From NCBI RefSeq assembly GCF_012933545.1, contig NZ_JAADJU010000007.1, forward strand, positions 62,001 to 126,000: a DNA stretch of 64,000 nt. Reading direction: 5' to 3'. Below, in pieces: positions 53,176-64,000 of the stretch (the first letter of the stretch is position 1; each line of letters starts with the position of its first letter). The stretch is from Rouxiella aceris. GTDB lineage: Bacteria > Pseudomonadota > Gammaproteobacteria > Enterobacterales > Enterobacteriaceae. The translations under genes were made by a program, and so were the position numbers. Under the pieces are notes generated by a model. The model had not been told where the DNA came from, did no database searches, and saw only the letters and a list, made by a program, of their open reading frames with translations.

Positions 53176-54216
53176 ATGCGTGTTGTTGCTTTACAGCGGG
53201 AATCTCATGTTGCCGTAGGTGTTCCCTCATTATCCGTCTCTGCGAGGATCACTGAGGTGCTTGAATATATGCAGTTTCAGGGCAAGCTTGTCTATGCATC
53301 AATTTCCGAGTCTGATCCAGTAGCTTTAAATGCTATTGAGTGGGCTGATGTACTGATACTGAGTAAGCACAGTTCACAACAAGCTCTTGATATTACTCGT
53401 GAGGCGAAAAGAAAAAATGTCAAAGTCATTTATGATATCGATGACTGGATTTTTTCATTTCCAACATATAGCGCAGCAGCTCAGCAGAGTCAGCGTCTGC
53501 CAGTAATACATGAAATACTTTCTTTAGCTGATATTGTTACGGTTGCAAACGATTATCTATTAGACCGTGTTGCCAGTTTTTTGCCAGATGTCGTTCTGGT
53601 ACCGAACGGAATGTGGGTGGATAAATATGCAACTCGTGAATCTGTACTATCGCGTGACAATAATACACATAAAATTATTTTCACTAATGCTGATATGATT
53701 AAAATGCAGGCTTCCAAAGAGATGCTCTTTACGGCACTGCAAGTTTTTTTCACCAAGAATAAAAATTATACTCTTGATTTTTATGGTGATCCTTTCCCAG
53801 AAATGCATTCTTTACCATTTTTATATTTTACCAACAGAATGCCTTATGACAGCTATATGCGTGCATTAGTGTCTGGTAAATATGAGTTTTCTATTTCCCC
53901 ACTGGGAAGTTCCGAAGACACCGAGGCGGTGAGTTTTAATCAGTGTAAAAACCCATTCAAATATCTCAATTATGGTTGTGCGGGTGTGCCAGGTATTTAT
54001 TCTAATGCTACTATTTATGAGAATGCCGTTGATGACCGTCAGACCGGTATATTGATCGAAAATGATTACCTTTCATGGCTTGATGCACTGCAAGTCATGG
54101 CAACAGATCGTAAGTTAAGAAAAAATATAGCAAAAAACGCATTCGATGACGTGAACAACAACTACCATATTAAAACAAGTGCTGATGTACTGGCTGATAT
54201 TATATTTAGTCGCTAA
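53176..54216 (+). CDS. Glycosyltransferase-like protein
   Basis: A 346-residue GT-B-like protein. WADVLILSKHSSQQA and VKVIYDIDDWIFSFP occur in the N-terminal half; DFYGDPFPE and NPFKYLNYGCAGVPGIYS form the donor-site region, where the Lys-Tyr-X-X-Gly pattern replaces the common E-X7-E motif. It follows the phosphatase by 3 bases. It is probably a transferase of the same polysaccharide; specificity is unknown. Confidence 0.7.
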   Translation: MRVVALQRESHVAVGVPSLSVSARITEVLEYMQFQGKLVYASISESDPVALNAIEWADVLILSKHSSQQALDITREAKRKNVKVIYDIDDWIFSFPTYSAAAQQSQRLPVIHEILSLADIVTVANDYLLDRVASFLPDVVLVPNGMWVDKYATRESVLSRDNNTHKIIFTNADMIKMQASKEMLFTALQVFFTKNKNYTLDFYGDPFPEMHSLPFLYFTNRMPYDSYMRALVSGKYEFSISPLGSSEDTEAVSFNQCKNPFKYLNYGCAGVPGIYSNATIYENAVDDRQTGILIENDYLSWLDALQVMATDRKLRKNIAKNAFDDVNNNYHIKTSADVLADIIFSR

Positions 54217-54320
54217 TGTTTTTGTATTTTTAGTTAAAGAAACTAATGTTGGTTTTCATTGATTCTCCACTCTGTATTATTTGAATGATTTCTGGAAGAA
54301 TTTTAAGCCGAGAGCGAATT

Positions 54321-55733
54321 ATGACATCACTTATATTACCCGTCATCATGGCGGGTGGTGCCGGGACGCGTCTGTGGCCGCTTTCTCGCACGCATTTTCC
54401 TAAGCAGTTTCTTTCACTTACCAGTGAAAATACTTTATTTCAAGATACCTTGTCACGTATCGATCAAGATAATTATGCCGATCCACTTATTGTCTGCAAT
54501 AACGATCATCGTTTTTTAGTCGCCGAACAATTACGCCAGCAGGCTCTTTCACACAGTGGGATTATCCTGGAACCCGCAGCCAGGAATACTGCACCAGCAA
54601 TTGCTTTGGCAGCACTAAAAGCTATTCAGGATAATCCTGACGCTATTCTTTTAATTCTTGCTGCTGACCACTATATTGATGATATTGCTAAATTTAATAA
54701 TACCGTAAACAGTGCCTTACCGTTAGTTGAAAAAGGCAAAATGGTTACGTTTGGCGTTTGCCCGACTGCCCCGGAGACCGGATATGGTTACATCAAAAGT
54801 GGTGAGCCTGTCGAGGACGCTTTTAGCGTAGCAAGCTTTGTTGAAAAACCAGTTAGATCTATTGCTGAGAGTTATCTGGCGGCAGGTGGATATTATTGGA
54901 ACAGTGGTATATTCCTGTTCAAAGCATCCCAATATATTGCTGAATTAGAAAAGTACTGTCCAGAAGTATTGAGTGCCTGTCAAAATGCGCTGCAGAATTC
55001 TCACCAGGATCTGGATTTCATCCGACTGGATAGCAATGAATTTGAAAAATCACCTGATATTTCAATTGACTATGCGGTCATGGAGCGTACGACTGATGCT
55101 GTAGTTATGCCTCTGGATGTCAAATGGAACGATGTTGGTTCATGGTCAGCCCTGTGGGAAATCGGTGATAAAGACTCAAGCGGCAACGTAGTACGTGGCG
55201 ATGTGCTTCTTGAAAATACGCAAAATTGTTATATCAATGCAGGAAGTAAACTTGTAACAACTGTTGGGCTCAAGGATATTATTGTCGTTGAGACCAGGGA
55301 TGCTGTTCTGGTGGCCGATAAACAACAAGTACAACAGGTAAAGTTAATCGTCAACAGACTACAACAGGAAGGTCGTAAAGAAGCGTTGCAGCACAAAGAA
55401 GTCTTTCGTCCCTGGGGATATCATGATGATATCTCAGAGGGGGACCGTTATCAGGTTAAAAGAGTTTATCTCAAACCTGGTCATAAAATTTCACCTCAAA
55501 TCCATTATCATCGCACAGAGCATTGGATTGTTGTTTCGGGTACTGCCAGAGTATTAAAAGGGGACGATGTTTTCGTTTTGGCCGAAAATGAATCAACGTA
55601 TATCCCTGTCGGCGTTGCTCATTCACTTGAAAATCCTGGTAGTGTGCCATTGGAATTGATTGAGATACATTCTGGTCTCTATTTGTCGGAAGATGATATT
55701 GTGCGATTGGATGGAAATAATCCTGTTAAGTGA
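54321..55733 (+). CDS. manC: Mannose-1-phosphate guanylyltransferase
   Basis: A 470-residue enzyme making GDP-mannose. The pyrophosphorylase domain opens with VIMAGGAGTRLWPLSRTHFP and contains FVEKP. A C-terminal cupin of the type II phosphomannose isomerase family follows (QIHYHRTEHWIVVSGTARV, about 395-460). The ATG at 54321 matches family N-termini; a longer frame from 54285 has no ribosome site. With manB it supplies GDP-mannose for the mannosyltransferases; manA is assumed elsewhere. Confidence 0.93.
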   Translation: MTSLILPVIMAGGAGTRLWPLSRTHFPKQFLSLTSENTLFQDTLSRIDQDNYADPLIVCNNDHRFLVAEQLRQQALSHSGIILEPAARNTAPAIALAALKAIQDNPDAILLILAADHYIDDIAKFNNTVNSALPLVEKGKMVTFGVCPTAPETGYGYIKSGEPVEDAFSVASFVEKPVRSIAESYLAAGGYYWNSGIFLFKASQYIAELEKYCPEVLSACQNALQNSHQDLDFIRLDSNEFEKSPDISIDYAVMERTTDAVVMPLDVKWNDVGSWSALWEIGDKDSSGNVVRGDVLLENTQNCYINAGSKLVTTVGLKDIIVVETRDAVLVADKQQVQQVKLIVNRLQQEGRKEALQHKEVFRPWGYHDDISEGDRYQVKRVYLKPGHKISPQIHYHRTEHWIVVSGTARVLKGDDVFVLAENESTYIPVGVAHSLENPGSVPLELIEIHSGLYLSEDDIVRLDGNNPVK

Positions 55734-55748
55734 ATCTTGGAAGCGATG

Positions 55749-57128
55749 ATGAACAAATCATATGATATGCCATGCTTTAAACTTTATGATATTCGCGGGA
55801 AAATTGGCCAAGAATTAAATACTGAAATCGCCTACCGTATTGGACGTGCTTACTCGCAGTATTTAAAACCTAAGAATATTGCCATTGGCGGTGATGTTCG
55901 CTTAACAACAGACTCATTAAAGTCTGCCCTTGCTGAAGGGTTGATGGATGCGGGGACCAATGTCATTGACCTTGGATTGACGGGTACCGAAGAAATTTAC
56001 CACGCCGCTTTTTCCATGGCTGTTGATGGTGGTATTGAAGTTACAGCCAGCCATAATCCAATTGATTATAATGGTATGAAGTTAGTGGGTAAAAATTCAG
56101 TGCCCATTAGCGGCAGTAATGGCCTTCGTGAAATTCAGGAACTTGCCGAACAGGGAATTTTCCCCGAGATATCGCATCGCGGGACTTATACTAAAGTCTC
56201 TAATCTAAATAATTATATCGACCATCTATTCACTTATCTTTCCCTTGATTCCCTTAAGCCGATGCGTTTGGTTGTCAATGCCGGGAATGGTGCTGCGGGG
56301 CATGTTATCGATGAGATTGAAAAGCGGTTTCATCAGCTTCAGATTCCCGTTGAGTTTATCAAGATTCATCATGAAGTCGACGGTACCTTTCCTCATGGTA
56401 TCCCCAACCCACTATTACCTGAATGCCGGGCTGATACCTCACGCGCAGTGATTGAGACCGGTGCGGATATGGGCATTGCCTGGGATGGCGATTTTGACCG
56501 CTGCTTCCTCTTTGATGAGGGCGGAAATTTTGTAGAAGGCTACTACATTGTCGGGTTACTTGCAGAAGCTTTCCTGCAAAAAAATCCTGGCGAAAAAATA
56601 ATTCACGATCCGCGATTAGTCTGGAATACCCAAGATATTGTTTCCCAAACCGGTGGCATTCCAGTTATGTCTAAAACCGGTCACGCATTTATTAAAGAAA
56701 GAATGCGTGCTGAAGATGCGATCTATGGCGGAGAGATGAGCGCGCATCACTATTTCCGCTCTTTTGCTTATTGTGATTCGGGAATGATCCCTTGGTTACT
56801 GGTTGCTGAATTATTATCAATCAAGAACTTAAAACTTTCTGAAGCTGTGGATTCGCGTATTAAATTATATCCGTCATCGGGTGAACTAAACATGACGTTA
56901 GCTGATCCGCAAACTGCAATAGATAGTTTACAACAACATTACCTCAACCAGGCTATTGCCACCAACGACATTGATGGTTTGAGCATGGAGTTTGCTGACT
57001 GGCGCTTTAATCTTAGAAGTTCCAATACTGAACCCGTTGTAAGACTAAATGTTGAATCAAGACATCAGCCTGAGTTGATGCAAAAGAAAACGGACGAGAT
57101 TATTAATATTTTAAAATCATTTAGTTGA
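55749..57128 (+). CDS. manB: Phosphomannomutase
   Basis: A 459-residue enzyme (E. coli CpsG: 456) converting mannose-6-phosphate to mannose-1-phosphate. The phosphoserine loop is [14 protein letters not shown], the metal loop is WDGDFDRC, and the C-terminal phosphate-binding segment is [15 protein letters not shown]. Two ATGs in a row (55746 and 55749) follow GGAAG; the second has better spacing. It is 15 bases after manC, in the same unit. Confidence 0.94.
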   Translation: MNKSYDMPCFKLYDIRGKIGQELNTEIAYRIGRAYSQYLKPKNIAIGGDVRLTTDSLKSALAEGLMDAGTNVIDLGLTGTEEIYHAAFSMAVDGGIEVTASHNPIDYNGMKLVGKNSVPISGSNGLREIQELAEQGIFPEISHRGTYTKVSNLNNYIDHLFTYLSLDSLKPMRLVVNAGNGAAGHVIDEIEKRFHQLQIPVEFIKIHHEVDGTFPHGIPNPLLPECRADTSRAVIETGADMGIAWDGDFDRCFLFDEGGNFVEGYYIVGLLAEAFLQKNPGEKIIHDPRLVWNTQDIVSQTGGIPVMSKTGHAFIKERMRAEDAIYGGEMSAHHYFRSFAYCDSGMIPWLLVAELLSIKNLKLSEAVDSRIKLYPSSGELNMTLADPQTAIDSLQQHYLNQAIATNDIDGLSMEFADWRFNLRSSNTEPVVRLNVESRHQPELMQKKTDEIINILKSFS

Positions 57129-57202
57129 TTGGTTATTTGTTGTTTTGAGGTCAGGGGATATGGCTGCTTGACACTTTTAAAAATATAGTTTATTCGTATA
57201 TA

Positions 57203-58306
57203 ATGAAAATCTTACACGTGTACAGAACCTGCTTTCCTGAAACGAAAGGTGGACTTGAACAAGTCATACGTTTTATTACTCAGGGAGTTCAGCATTATGG
57301 TATTGAGTCTAAAATTTTATCTCTTTCTGATGAAGCTGATAAGAATTTTTCCTTCGAAGGTACCGAGATTATCTTAAAGAAGAAAAGTTGGGAAATTTCA
57401 TCAAATGGCTTTTCTTGGGGTTTAATTAGCGAGTTTCGTAAATTAGCTGATTGGGCAGATGTGATTAACTATCATTATCCATGGCCAAGTGGTGATGTGC
57501 TTAGCTTGTTTGCTAAAAGCGACAAGCCTTCCGTGGTCACCTATCATTCGGATATTGTTAAACAGCGACTTTTAAAACATCTTTATAAACCTCTTGAACG
57601 TCATTTCCTTACTAATGTCAGCCGTATTATTGCTACCTCTCCGCAATATGTCGAAACCAGCCTTACATTAAGACCCTTTAAAAACAAATGCTCGGTAATT
57701 CCCTTAGGTATTGAACCCGATTCATACCCACCTGCAAAAACCGATAATTTAGCCAAATGGCAGCAAACCGTTGGGACGGGATTTTATTTGTTTGTTGGTG
57801 TTTTACGTTATTACAAAGGCTTGCACTACCTGATTGATGCGGCAGAAATATCAGGTCTTCCGGTTATTATTGCAGGTAATGGCCCGTTGCGTGAAGAGCT
57901 CGAAGCACGGGTGTCACAAAAGAAACTGCAAAACGTACGTTTTGTTGGACATATTAGCGATGAGGATAAAATCTCACTGCTGACCCTGTGCAAAGCATTT
58001 GTATTTCCTTCTCATCTGCGCTCCGAGGCGTTTGGGATTTCTTTGCTTGAGGCTCAATTATTTGCCAAACCTATAATAAGCTGTGAGGTTGGCTCTGGAT
58101 CGAGCTATGTAAATAGCAATGGTGAAACAGGTTTTATTGTGCCCGCTGGGGATGTTCGAGCCATTGCGGATTGCATGATGCGCCTTGAAAGTGACCCACA
58201 ACTTTGCAAGGCCATGGGTGATAAAGGACGCCAAAGAATGTTGTCAATGTTTACTGCAAAAGAAATGGCGCGCCGTTACGCGGAAGTTTATCAAGAGTTA
58301 GTTTAG
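57203..58306 (+). CDS. Glycosyltransferase family 4, probable mannosyltransferase (WbdC/WbpY-like)
   Basis: A 367-residue GT-B transferase. HVYRTCFPETKGGLEQVIRFI at the start, FVGVLRYYKGLHYLIDAA in the middle, and SEAFGISLLEAQLFAKPIIS as the E-X7-E segment resemble enterobacterial and Pseudomonas A-band mannosyl/rhamnosyltransferases. The place after manC/manB supports GDP-mannose as donor. No ribosome site precedes the ATG; a three-codon reading frame with a strong one ends about 30 bases upstream, and TTGACA lies at 57168-57173. It is the last gene of the cluster on this strand. Confidence 0.82.
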   Translation: MKILHVYRTCFPETKGGLEQVIRFITQGVQHYGIESKILSLSDEADKNFSFEGTEIILKKKSWEISSNGFSWGLISEFRKLADWADVINYHYPWPSGDVLSLFAKSDKPSVVTYHSDIVKQRLLKHLYKPLERHFLTNVSRIIATSPQYVETSLTLRPFKNKCSVIPLGIEPDSYPPAKTDNLAKWQQTVGTGFYLFVGVLRYYKGLHYLIDAAEISGLPVIIAGNGPLREELEARVSQKKLQNVRFVGHISDEDKISLLTLCKAFVFPSHLRSEAFGISLLEAQLFAKPIISCEVGSGSSYVNSNGETGFIVPAGDVRAIADCMMRLESDPQLCKAMGDKGRQRMLSMFTAKEMARRYAEVYQELV

Positions 58307-58419
58307 CCGGTGGCCAAGCGGCTTTTCCCTTGTTGCCATGTTTTGATTTAACGCTTTACCTATAGAATGAGGCTGACTGACCATCATACTCTTTACATGG
58401 CCAGTTAGCCCATAAGCCG

Positions 58420-59310
58420 TTATGGCTTTTTAAATAACTTCGCGGTATATCCAGTATGCGGGTGGGGATGCGTTGAATAATATTCTGAGAAGTAATGCTT
58501 GTACAAACGGGTATATACTTCTTGTGTCTGCTTGAGAAGTGGAGGGTAGTTATCCTCGGCATCTGCTTTATCTATTACTTCTCCAATTCCCGCGACTACT
58601 TCACGTTCAAAATCATTCAAGCAGTAAGTTAAGCTCTTGATATGATCCTGAGAGTAAGCGACTACCTTAATATCATGTCTTAGGGTAATAAAAGTGCTAA
58701 GCAATCTTTCAATGATAAAGGGTAAAAAGGGGGCTGGGTCTGTGTGGGTGGTATTTTCGAGCACGCCTTTGCTAATGGCACTATCTGGATTGTTCAGTAA
58801 GTAATTTTCTATCGGTATCAATATTTCTTCAGCATACAGCTGCCAGAAGCGAGGTGCCCCGAGCCAAAAATTAGAATAACAAAGTGTACTGTGGTTCTGA
58901 CGTGGCAATGAATATAGATTAATATCAATATTACAGGCAGTAAGCAGATCTTGCGCACGTCTTGTGATGCCAGGATGAAAAACTTCACCATGCATCCAGA
59001 CATTGTAAGAAATATAAGCCAAAGGCGGGAATGCATTAATTATATATATATCAGCTTGTTCAGATTCGTTGATGAAATCGATCAGCTTTTGTCCAGATAT
59101 CATTGTCTTAAGAGTGAACTTCGGCGAAATCACTCCTGAGTAATCATATTGTTGATACTGCCTGCTTTTATAAAAATCCAGTAAGATTCTGAATTCTCGC
59201 CACTCTGCATGGTTGTTATTATGTAATTTCAGCGCCTGAAAAGCAGCCTCATGTAGGGTTTGCCCTTCCGCATACAGTGGCTCAAAAATCCCCAAGGTTT
59301 TTTCATTCAT
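58420..59310 (-). CDS. Conserved protein of unknown function, O-antigen-linked
   Basis: A 296-residue soluble protein, AT-rich like the O-antigen block, facing the cluster from its far end. I do not recognise a named family. Distinct segments are YDYSGVISPKFTLKTMISGQ, AYISYNVWMHGEVFHPGI, CYSNFWLGAPRFWQLYAEEI and LTYCLNDFEREVVAGIG; the conserved Trp, Tyr and His residues suggest a sugar-active or transferase-like fold. There is no signal peptide or membrane segment. It starts 600 bases from gnd and may have its own promoter there. Confidence 0.6.
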   Translation of the reverse strand: MNEKTLGIFEPLYAEGQTLHEAAFQALKLHNNNHAEWREFRILLDFYKSRQYQQYDYSGVISPKFTLKTMISGQKLIDFINESEQADIYIINAFPPLAYISYNVWMHGEVFHPGITRRAQDLLTACNIDINLYSLPRQNHSTLCYSNFWLGAPRFWQLYAEEILIPIENYLLNNPDSAISKGVLENTTHTDPAPFLPFIIERLLSTFITLRHDIKVVAYSQDHIKSLTYCLNDFEREVVAGIGEVIDKADAEDNYPPLLKQTQEVYTRLYKHYFSEYYSTHPHPHTGYTAKLFKKP

Positions 59311-59908
59311 TTATCAACTCCAACATTTAATGCCGATGATTTCTAAGTAATTTTGTATCATCGGTCATTTCGCTGTACATCTCGGTAATCGATGATCTCC
59401 CCGATTTTGGTTTGCATTGTAGTCATCCACTATGCTGAGTACCAGCGCTAGTTTTAAGCAGATGAATAGGGTGGTTACGAAATATCCAAAAAGTATTGCC
59501 ATGCATTAACAGGCTATTGCAGGTTTGTTTTGAAGTGATGCACCGTAGCAGTAGAATAAATCATAATATCATCAAGAGATTTATAAGACTGCATGGCTTG
59601 TTGGAGATTACAGCAATTTCAGCACCGCTCTTTTTGACCTGCAATCCCCCTTTGTTACCGGTAAAGTGTCGATTGCACAGAAATCCGCCGTGGAGAGGGA
59701 TCAGGCTGGGAGAGATGCTGGTGTGAGATGCCCTCCATACCCGCCAGGCCAATTAATTTGCCGAGAGTTATGGCTGTGATAGGTACACCCTTGGTGATTC
59801 TGATGTACAATGTTTAAGTTCATTTGTATGGCGCGGCATGTATAAACCCACTAACAACAGGGGCTTGAGGCTTGCCGGGCTATCGACTATTTCAGACAGG
59901 AGTTGCTA
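59311..59908. other. Intergenic region upstream of gnd
   Basis: 598 bases with no convincing gene; short frames on both strands lack motifs and ribosome sites. It must hold the promoter of gnd (rightward) and of the 296-residue gene (leftward). Part of it may be decayed coding sequence at the edge of the O-antigen locus, which is a frequent recombination joint, but nothing specific could be recognised. Confidence 0.4.
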
Positions 59909-61318
59909 ATGTCCAAACAACAGATCGGCGTCGTTGGTATGGCGGTCATGGGCCGTAACCTGGCGCTCAATATTGAGAGCCGTGGTTATTCCGTTTCCAT
60001 TTTTAACCGTTCTGGCGACAAGACCGATGAAGTCGTTGCCGAGAATCCGGGTAAAAATCTGGTTCCGTACAAAACCGTCGAAGAGTTTGTTGAGTCACTG
60101 GAAAAACCACGCCGTATTCTGCTGATGGTGAAAGCAGGCGAAGCAACGGATAAAACCATCGCCTCGCTGACCCCACACCTTGATAAAGGTGACATCCTTA
60201 TCGATGGCGGCAACACCTTCTATAAAGATACCATCCGTCGTAACAAAGAACTTTCTGCTCAGGGCTTTAACTTTATCGGTACCGGCGTTTCCGGTGGTGA
60301 AGAGGGCGCACTGAAAGGCCCATCCATTATGCCTGGTGGTCAGAAAGAAGCTTACGAACTGGTTGCGCCTATCCTCGAGCAGATTGCTGCTCGTGCAGAA
60401 GACGGCGATGCCTGTGTAGCTTACATTGGCGCAGACGGTGCCGGTCACTATGTGAAAATGGTACACAACGGTATCGAATACGGCGATATGCAACTGATTG
60501 CCGAAGCCTATTCACTGCTTAAGCAGTCTCTGGGTCTGAGCAATGAAGAGCTGGCAACGACTTTCGCCGAGTGGAACAAAGGCGAGCTGAGCAGCTACCT
60601 GATCGATATCACCAAAGATATCTTCACCAAGAAAGACGAAGCCGGTAAGTATCTGGTTGACGTGATCCTGGATGAAGCAGCAAACAAAGGCACCGGTAAG
60701 TGGACCAGCCAAAGCTCGCTGGATCTTGGCGAACCGCTGACGCTGATTACTGAATCTGTATTTGCCCGTTACCTTTCTTCGCTGAAAGACCAACGCGTAG
60801 CCGCTTCCAAAGTATTGAGCGGTCCTGCGGTCAAAGCCTTTGCCGGTGATAAGGCAGAATTTGTCGAAAAAATTCGTCGCGCTCTGTACCTGGGTAAAAT
60901 CGTTTCTTATGCTCAGGGCTTCTCACAGCTGAAAGCAGCTTCTGAAGAAAATAACTGGGATCTGAACTACGGCGAAATTGCCAAGATCTTCCGCGCCGGT
61001 TGTATTATCCGCGCCCAGTTCCTGCAGAAAATCACCGACGCCTATGAAGAAAACGCGGCTATTGCCAATCTGTTGCTGGCCCCTTACTTCAAAAACATTG
61101 CTGACGAATATCAGCAAGCGCTGCGTGATGTGGTGTCTTATGCCGTGCAGAACGGTATTCCAACGCCAACCTTCTCTGCTGCGATCAACTATTATGACAG
61201 CTACCGCAGTGCGGTGCTGCCAGCTAACCTGATCCAGGCACAGCGCGATTACTTTGGTGCTCATACTTACAAACGCACTGATAAAGAAGGCGTATTCCAT
61301 ACCGAATGGATGGAATAA
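59909..61318 (+). CDS. gnd: 6-phosphogluconate dehydrogenase, decarboxylating
   Basis: A 469-residue enzyme (E. coli: 468) that oxidises 6-phosphogluconate to ribulose-5-phosphate with NADP in the pentose phosphate pathway. The cofactor motif [16 protein letters not shown] is at about 6-21, [21 protein letters not shown] is the substrate-site signature, and [13 protein letters not shown] holds the catalytic Lys. The ATG at 59909 follows AGGAG by 8 bases. GC content returns to core level here, marking the right edge of the O-antigen block. Confidence 0.97.
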   Translation: MSKQQIGVVGMAVMGRNLALNIESRGYSVSIFNRSGDKTDEVVAENPGKNLVPYKTVEEFVESLEKPRRILLMVKAGEATDKTIASLTPHLDKGDILIDGGNTFYKDTIRRNKELSAQGFNFIGTGVSGGEEGALKGPSIMPGGQKEAYELVAPILEQIAARAEDGDACVAYIGADGAGHYVKMVHNGIEYGDMQLIAEAYSLLKQSLGLSNEELATTFAEWNKGELSSYLIDITKDIFTKKDEAGKYLVDVILDEAANKGTGKWTSQSSLDLGEPLTLITESVFARYLSSLKDQRVAASKVLSGPAVKAFAGDKAEFVEKIRRALYLGKIVSYAQGFSQLKAASEENNWDLNYGEIAKIFRAGCIIRAQFLQKITDAYEENAAIANLLLAPYFKNIADEYQQALRDVVSYAVQNGIPTPTFSAAINYYDSYRSAVLPANLIQAQRDYFGAHTYKRTDKEGVFHTEWME

Positions 61319-61326
61319 TCGTCAAC

Positions 61327-61350
61327 GGCGGGTGAGTGATATCACCCGCC
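61327..61350. terminator. First of two hairpins after gnd
   Basis: GGCGGGTGA (61327-61335) pairs perfectly with TCACCCGCC (61342-61350), starting 9 bases past the gnd stop. No T-run follows. It precedes the full terminator at 61362. Confidence 0.5.
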
Positions 61351-61361
61351 AGATAATAAAA

Positions 61362-61396
61362 AACCGCTGAGGTGTGATACCTCAGCGGTTTTTTTG
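61362..61396 (+). terminator. Intrinsic terminator between gnd and hisIE
   Basis: AACCGCTGAGG (61362-61372) and CCTCAGCGGTT (61380-61390) pair perfectly over 11 bp with a 7-base loop, followed by eight T residues (61389-61396) in the gnd direction and preceded by an A-run, so it can also end the his operon from the other side. Confidence 0.85.
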
Positions 61397-61410
61397 TGTC
61401 TAAAGCCCGC

Positions 61411-62060
61411 TTATTTGGCGTGGCGTTGACGCAGATTCTCAATCACTGTACTAAGATCCAAATCCTGGTCCTGCAGCAGCACTAACAGGTGGTAAATCAG
61501 GTCAGAGGCTTCGTTTTTCAGTTCAAAGCGATCGTTAACCGTGGCCGCCAGGGCGGTTTCAACCCCTTCTTCACCCACTTTTTGCGCAATACGTTTGGTG
61601 CCGCTGGCATAAAGTTTGGCGGTATAGGAGCTGGCCGGATCGGCGGTTTTACGCTCTGCCAGCAGTTGTTCAAGCTGATAGAGGAAACCCCAGTCGCTGC
61701 TCGCCGGGTGGAAGCAGCTGTTGGTACCTTTATGGCAGGTCGGGCCAACCGGGTGCACCAGGATCAGCAGTGAGTCATTATCACAATCCGGGGTGATGCT
61801 GACTACGTTCAGGAAGTTGCCGGAGCTTTCGCCCTTGGTCCACAGACGTTGTTTGGTACGCGAGAAAAAGGTCACTTTCGCGGATGACTGCGTTACGCTC
61901 AGTGCTTCCTGGTTCATATAGCCCATCATCAGTACTTCACCCGAAACGGCATGTTGCACAATGGCCGGCATCATATGGTCGGTTTTTTCCCAGTCCAGCT
62001 GACTAAGTTGTTGTTCGCTCAACATCAGCGGTTGTACCACGGGTTTTACTTCTTGATTAC

Positions 62061-62064
<4 letters not shown>
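61411..62064 (-). CDS. hisI: Bifunctional phosphoribosyl-AMP cyclohydrolase / phosphoribosyl-ATP pyrophosphatase
   Basis: A 217-residue fused HisIE enzyme, steps 2 and 3 of histidine synthesis. The cyclohydrolase part (about 20-125) has [18 protein letters not shown] and the zinc ligands in PDCDND and [12 protein letters not shown]. The pyrophosphatase part (about 130-217) has [13 protein letters not shown]. The start taken is GTG overlapping the hisF stop by 4 bases; an internal ATG 13 codons later would give 204 residues, closer to E. coli (203). It is the last gene of the his operon. Confidence 0.94.

Positions 62065-64000
<1,936 letters not shown>

Noticed and set aside
59496-59752. Overlapping small frames on both strands before gnd
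   Set aside because: No motifs or ribosome sites, and frames of this size are expected by chance in 600 bases; possible remnants but nothing identifiable.

Overview
The window is a chromosomal segment of an enterobacterium (Enterobacterales). The run metG / mrp / udk / dcd / asmA / yegH / galU-type gene / O-antigen cluster / gnd / hisIE-hisF-hisA-hisH is the order's usual layout around its O-antigen locus, and the proteins align closely with Escherichia coli orthologues from memory. Moderate GC flanks, an adjacent complete curli locus and the accessory content would fit a Serratia/Rahnella/Hafnia-type genus, but the genus cannot be fixed from the sequence alone. No rRNA, tRNA or CRISPR array was seen.

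Bases 1-16600 are mostly regulator-plus-target pairs: a truncated LysR gene facing a short-chain dehydrogenase; an RcnR-type metal repressor with a clear C-tract operator and an RcnA-type efflux pump carrying an extra domain; a LysR gene facing an MFS exporter; msrA; qorR/qorB; an AraC gene with a DUF2000 protein; the asparagine permease ansP; an AraC gene with a fumarylacetoacetase-fold hydrolase; an AT-rich MFS gene; and a MocR-type regulator facing a DUF1127 protein.

Bases 16600-22750 hold an orphan gtrA-gtrB pair and the two divergent curli operons csgDEFG and csgBAC, directly against metG. Two 97% identical 121-bp elements with terminal inverted repeats lie at 11019-11139 and 22575-22695. 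Each sits between two copies of a transcription-terminator hairpin, as if it had inserted into a terminator and duplicated it. A decayed third copy abuts the second one. This is the clearest sign of an unfamiliar mobile system in the window.

Bases 31700-59300 are the O-antigen locus: a galU-type gene, a long leader with an RfaH ops element, the dTDP-rhamnose genes rfbBADC, an ABC exporter (wzm/wzt), an adenylate-forming enzyme coupled to a polysaccharide deacetylase, an internal terminator, then eight glycosyltransferase genes interspersed with a HAD protein and a histidine phosphatase, then manC/manB for GDP-mannose. The content implies a rhamnose- and mannose-containing polysaccharide exported by the ABC route. 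One glycosyltransferase (911 residues) carries seven copies of a Trp-Trp motif, six of them with a 65-67 residue period, which I do not recognise. A 296-residue protein of unknown function faces the cluster at its end.

Bases 59900-64000 return to core genes: gnd and the 3' end of the histidine operon, with hisH cut by the right edge.
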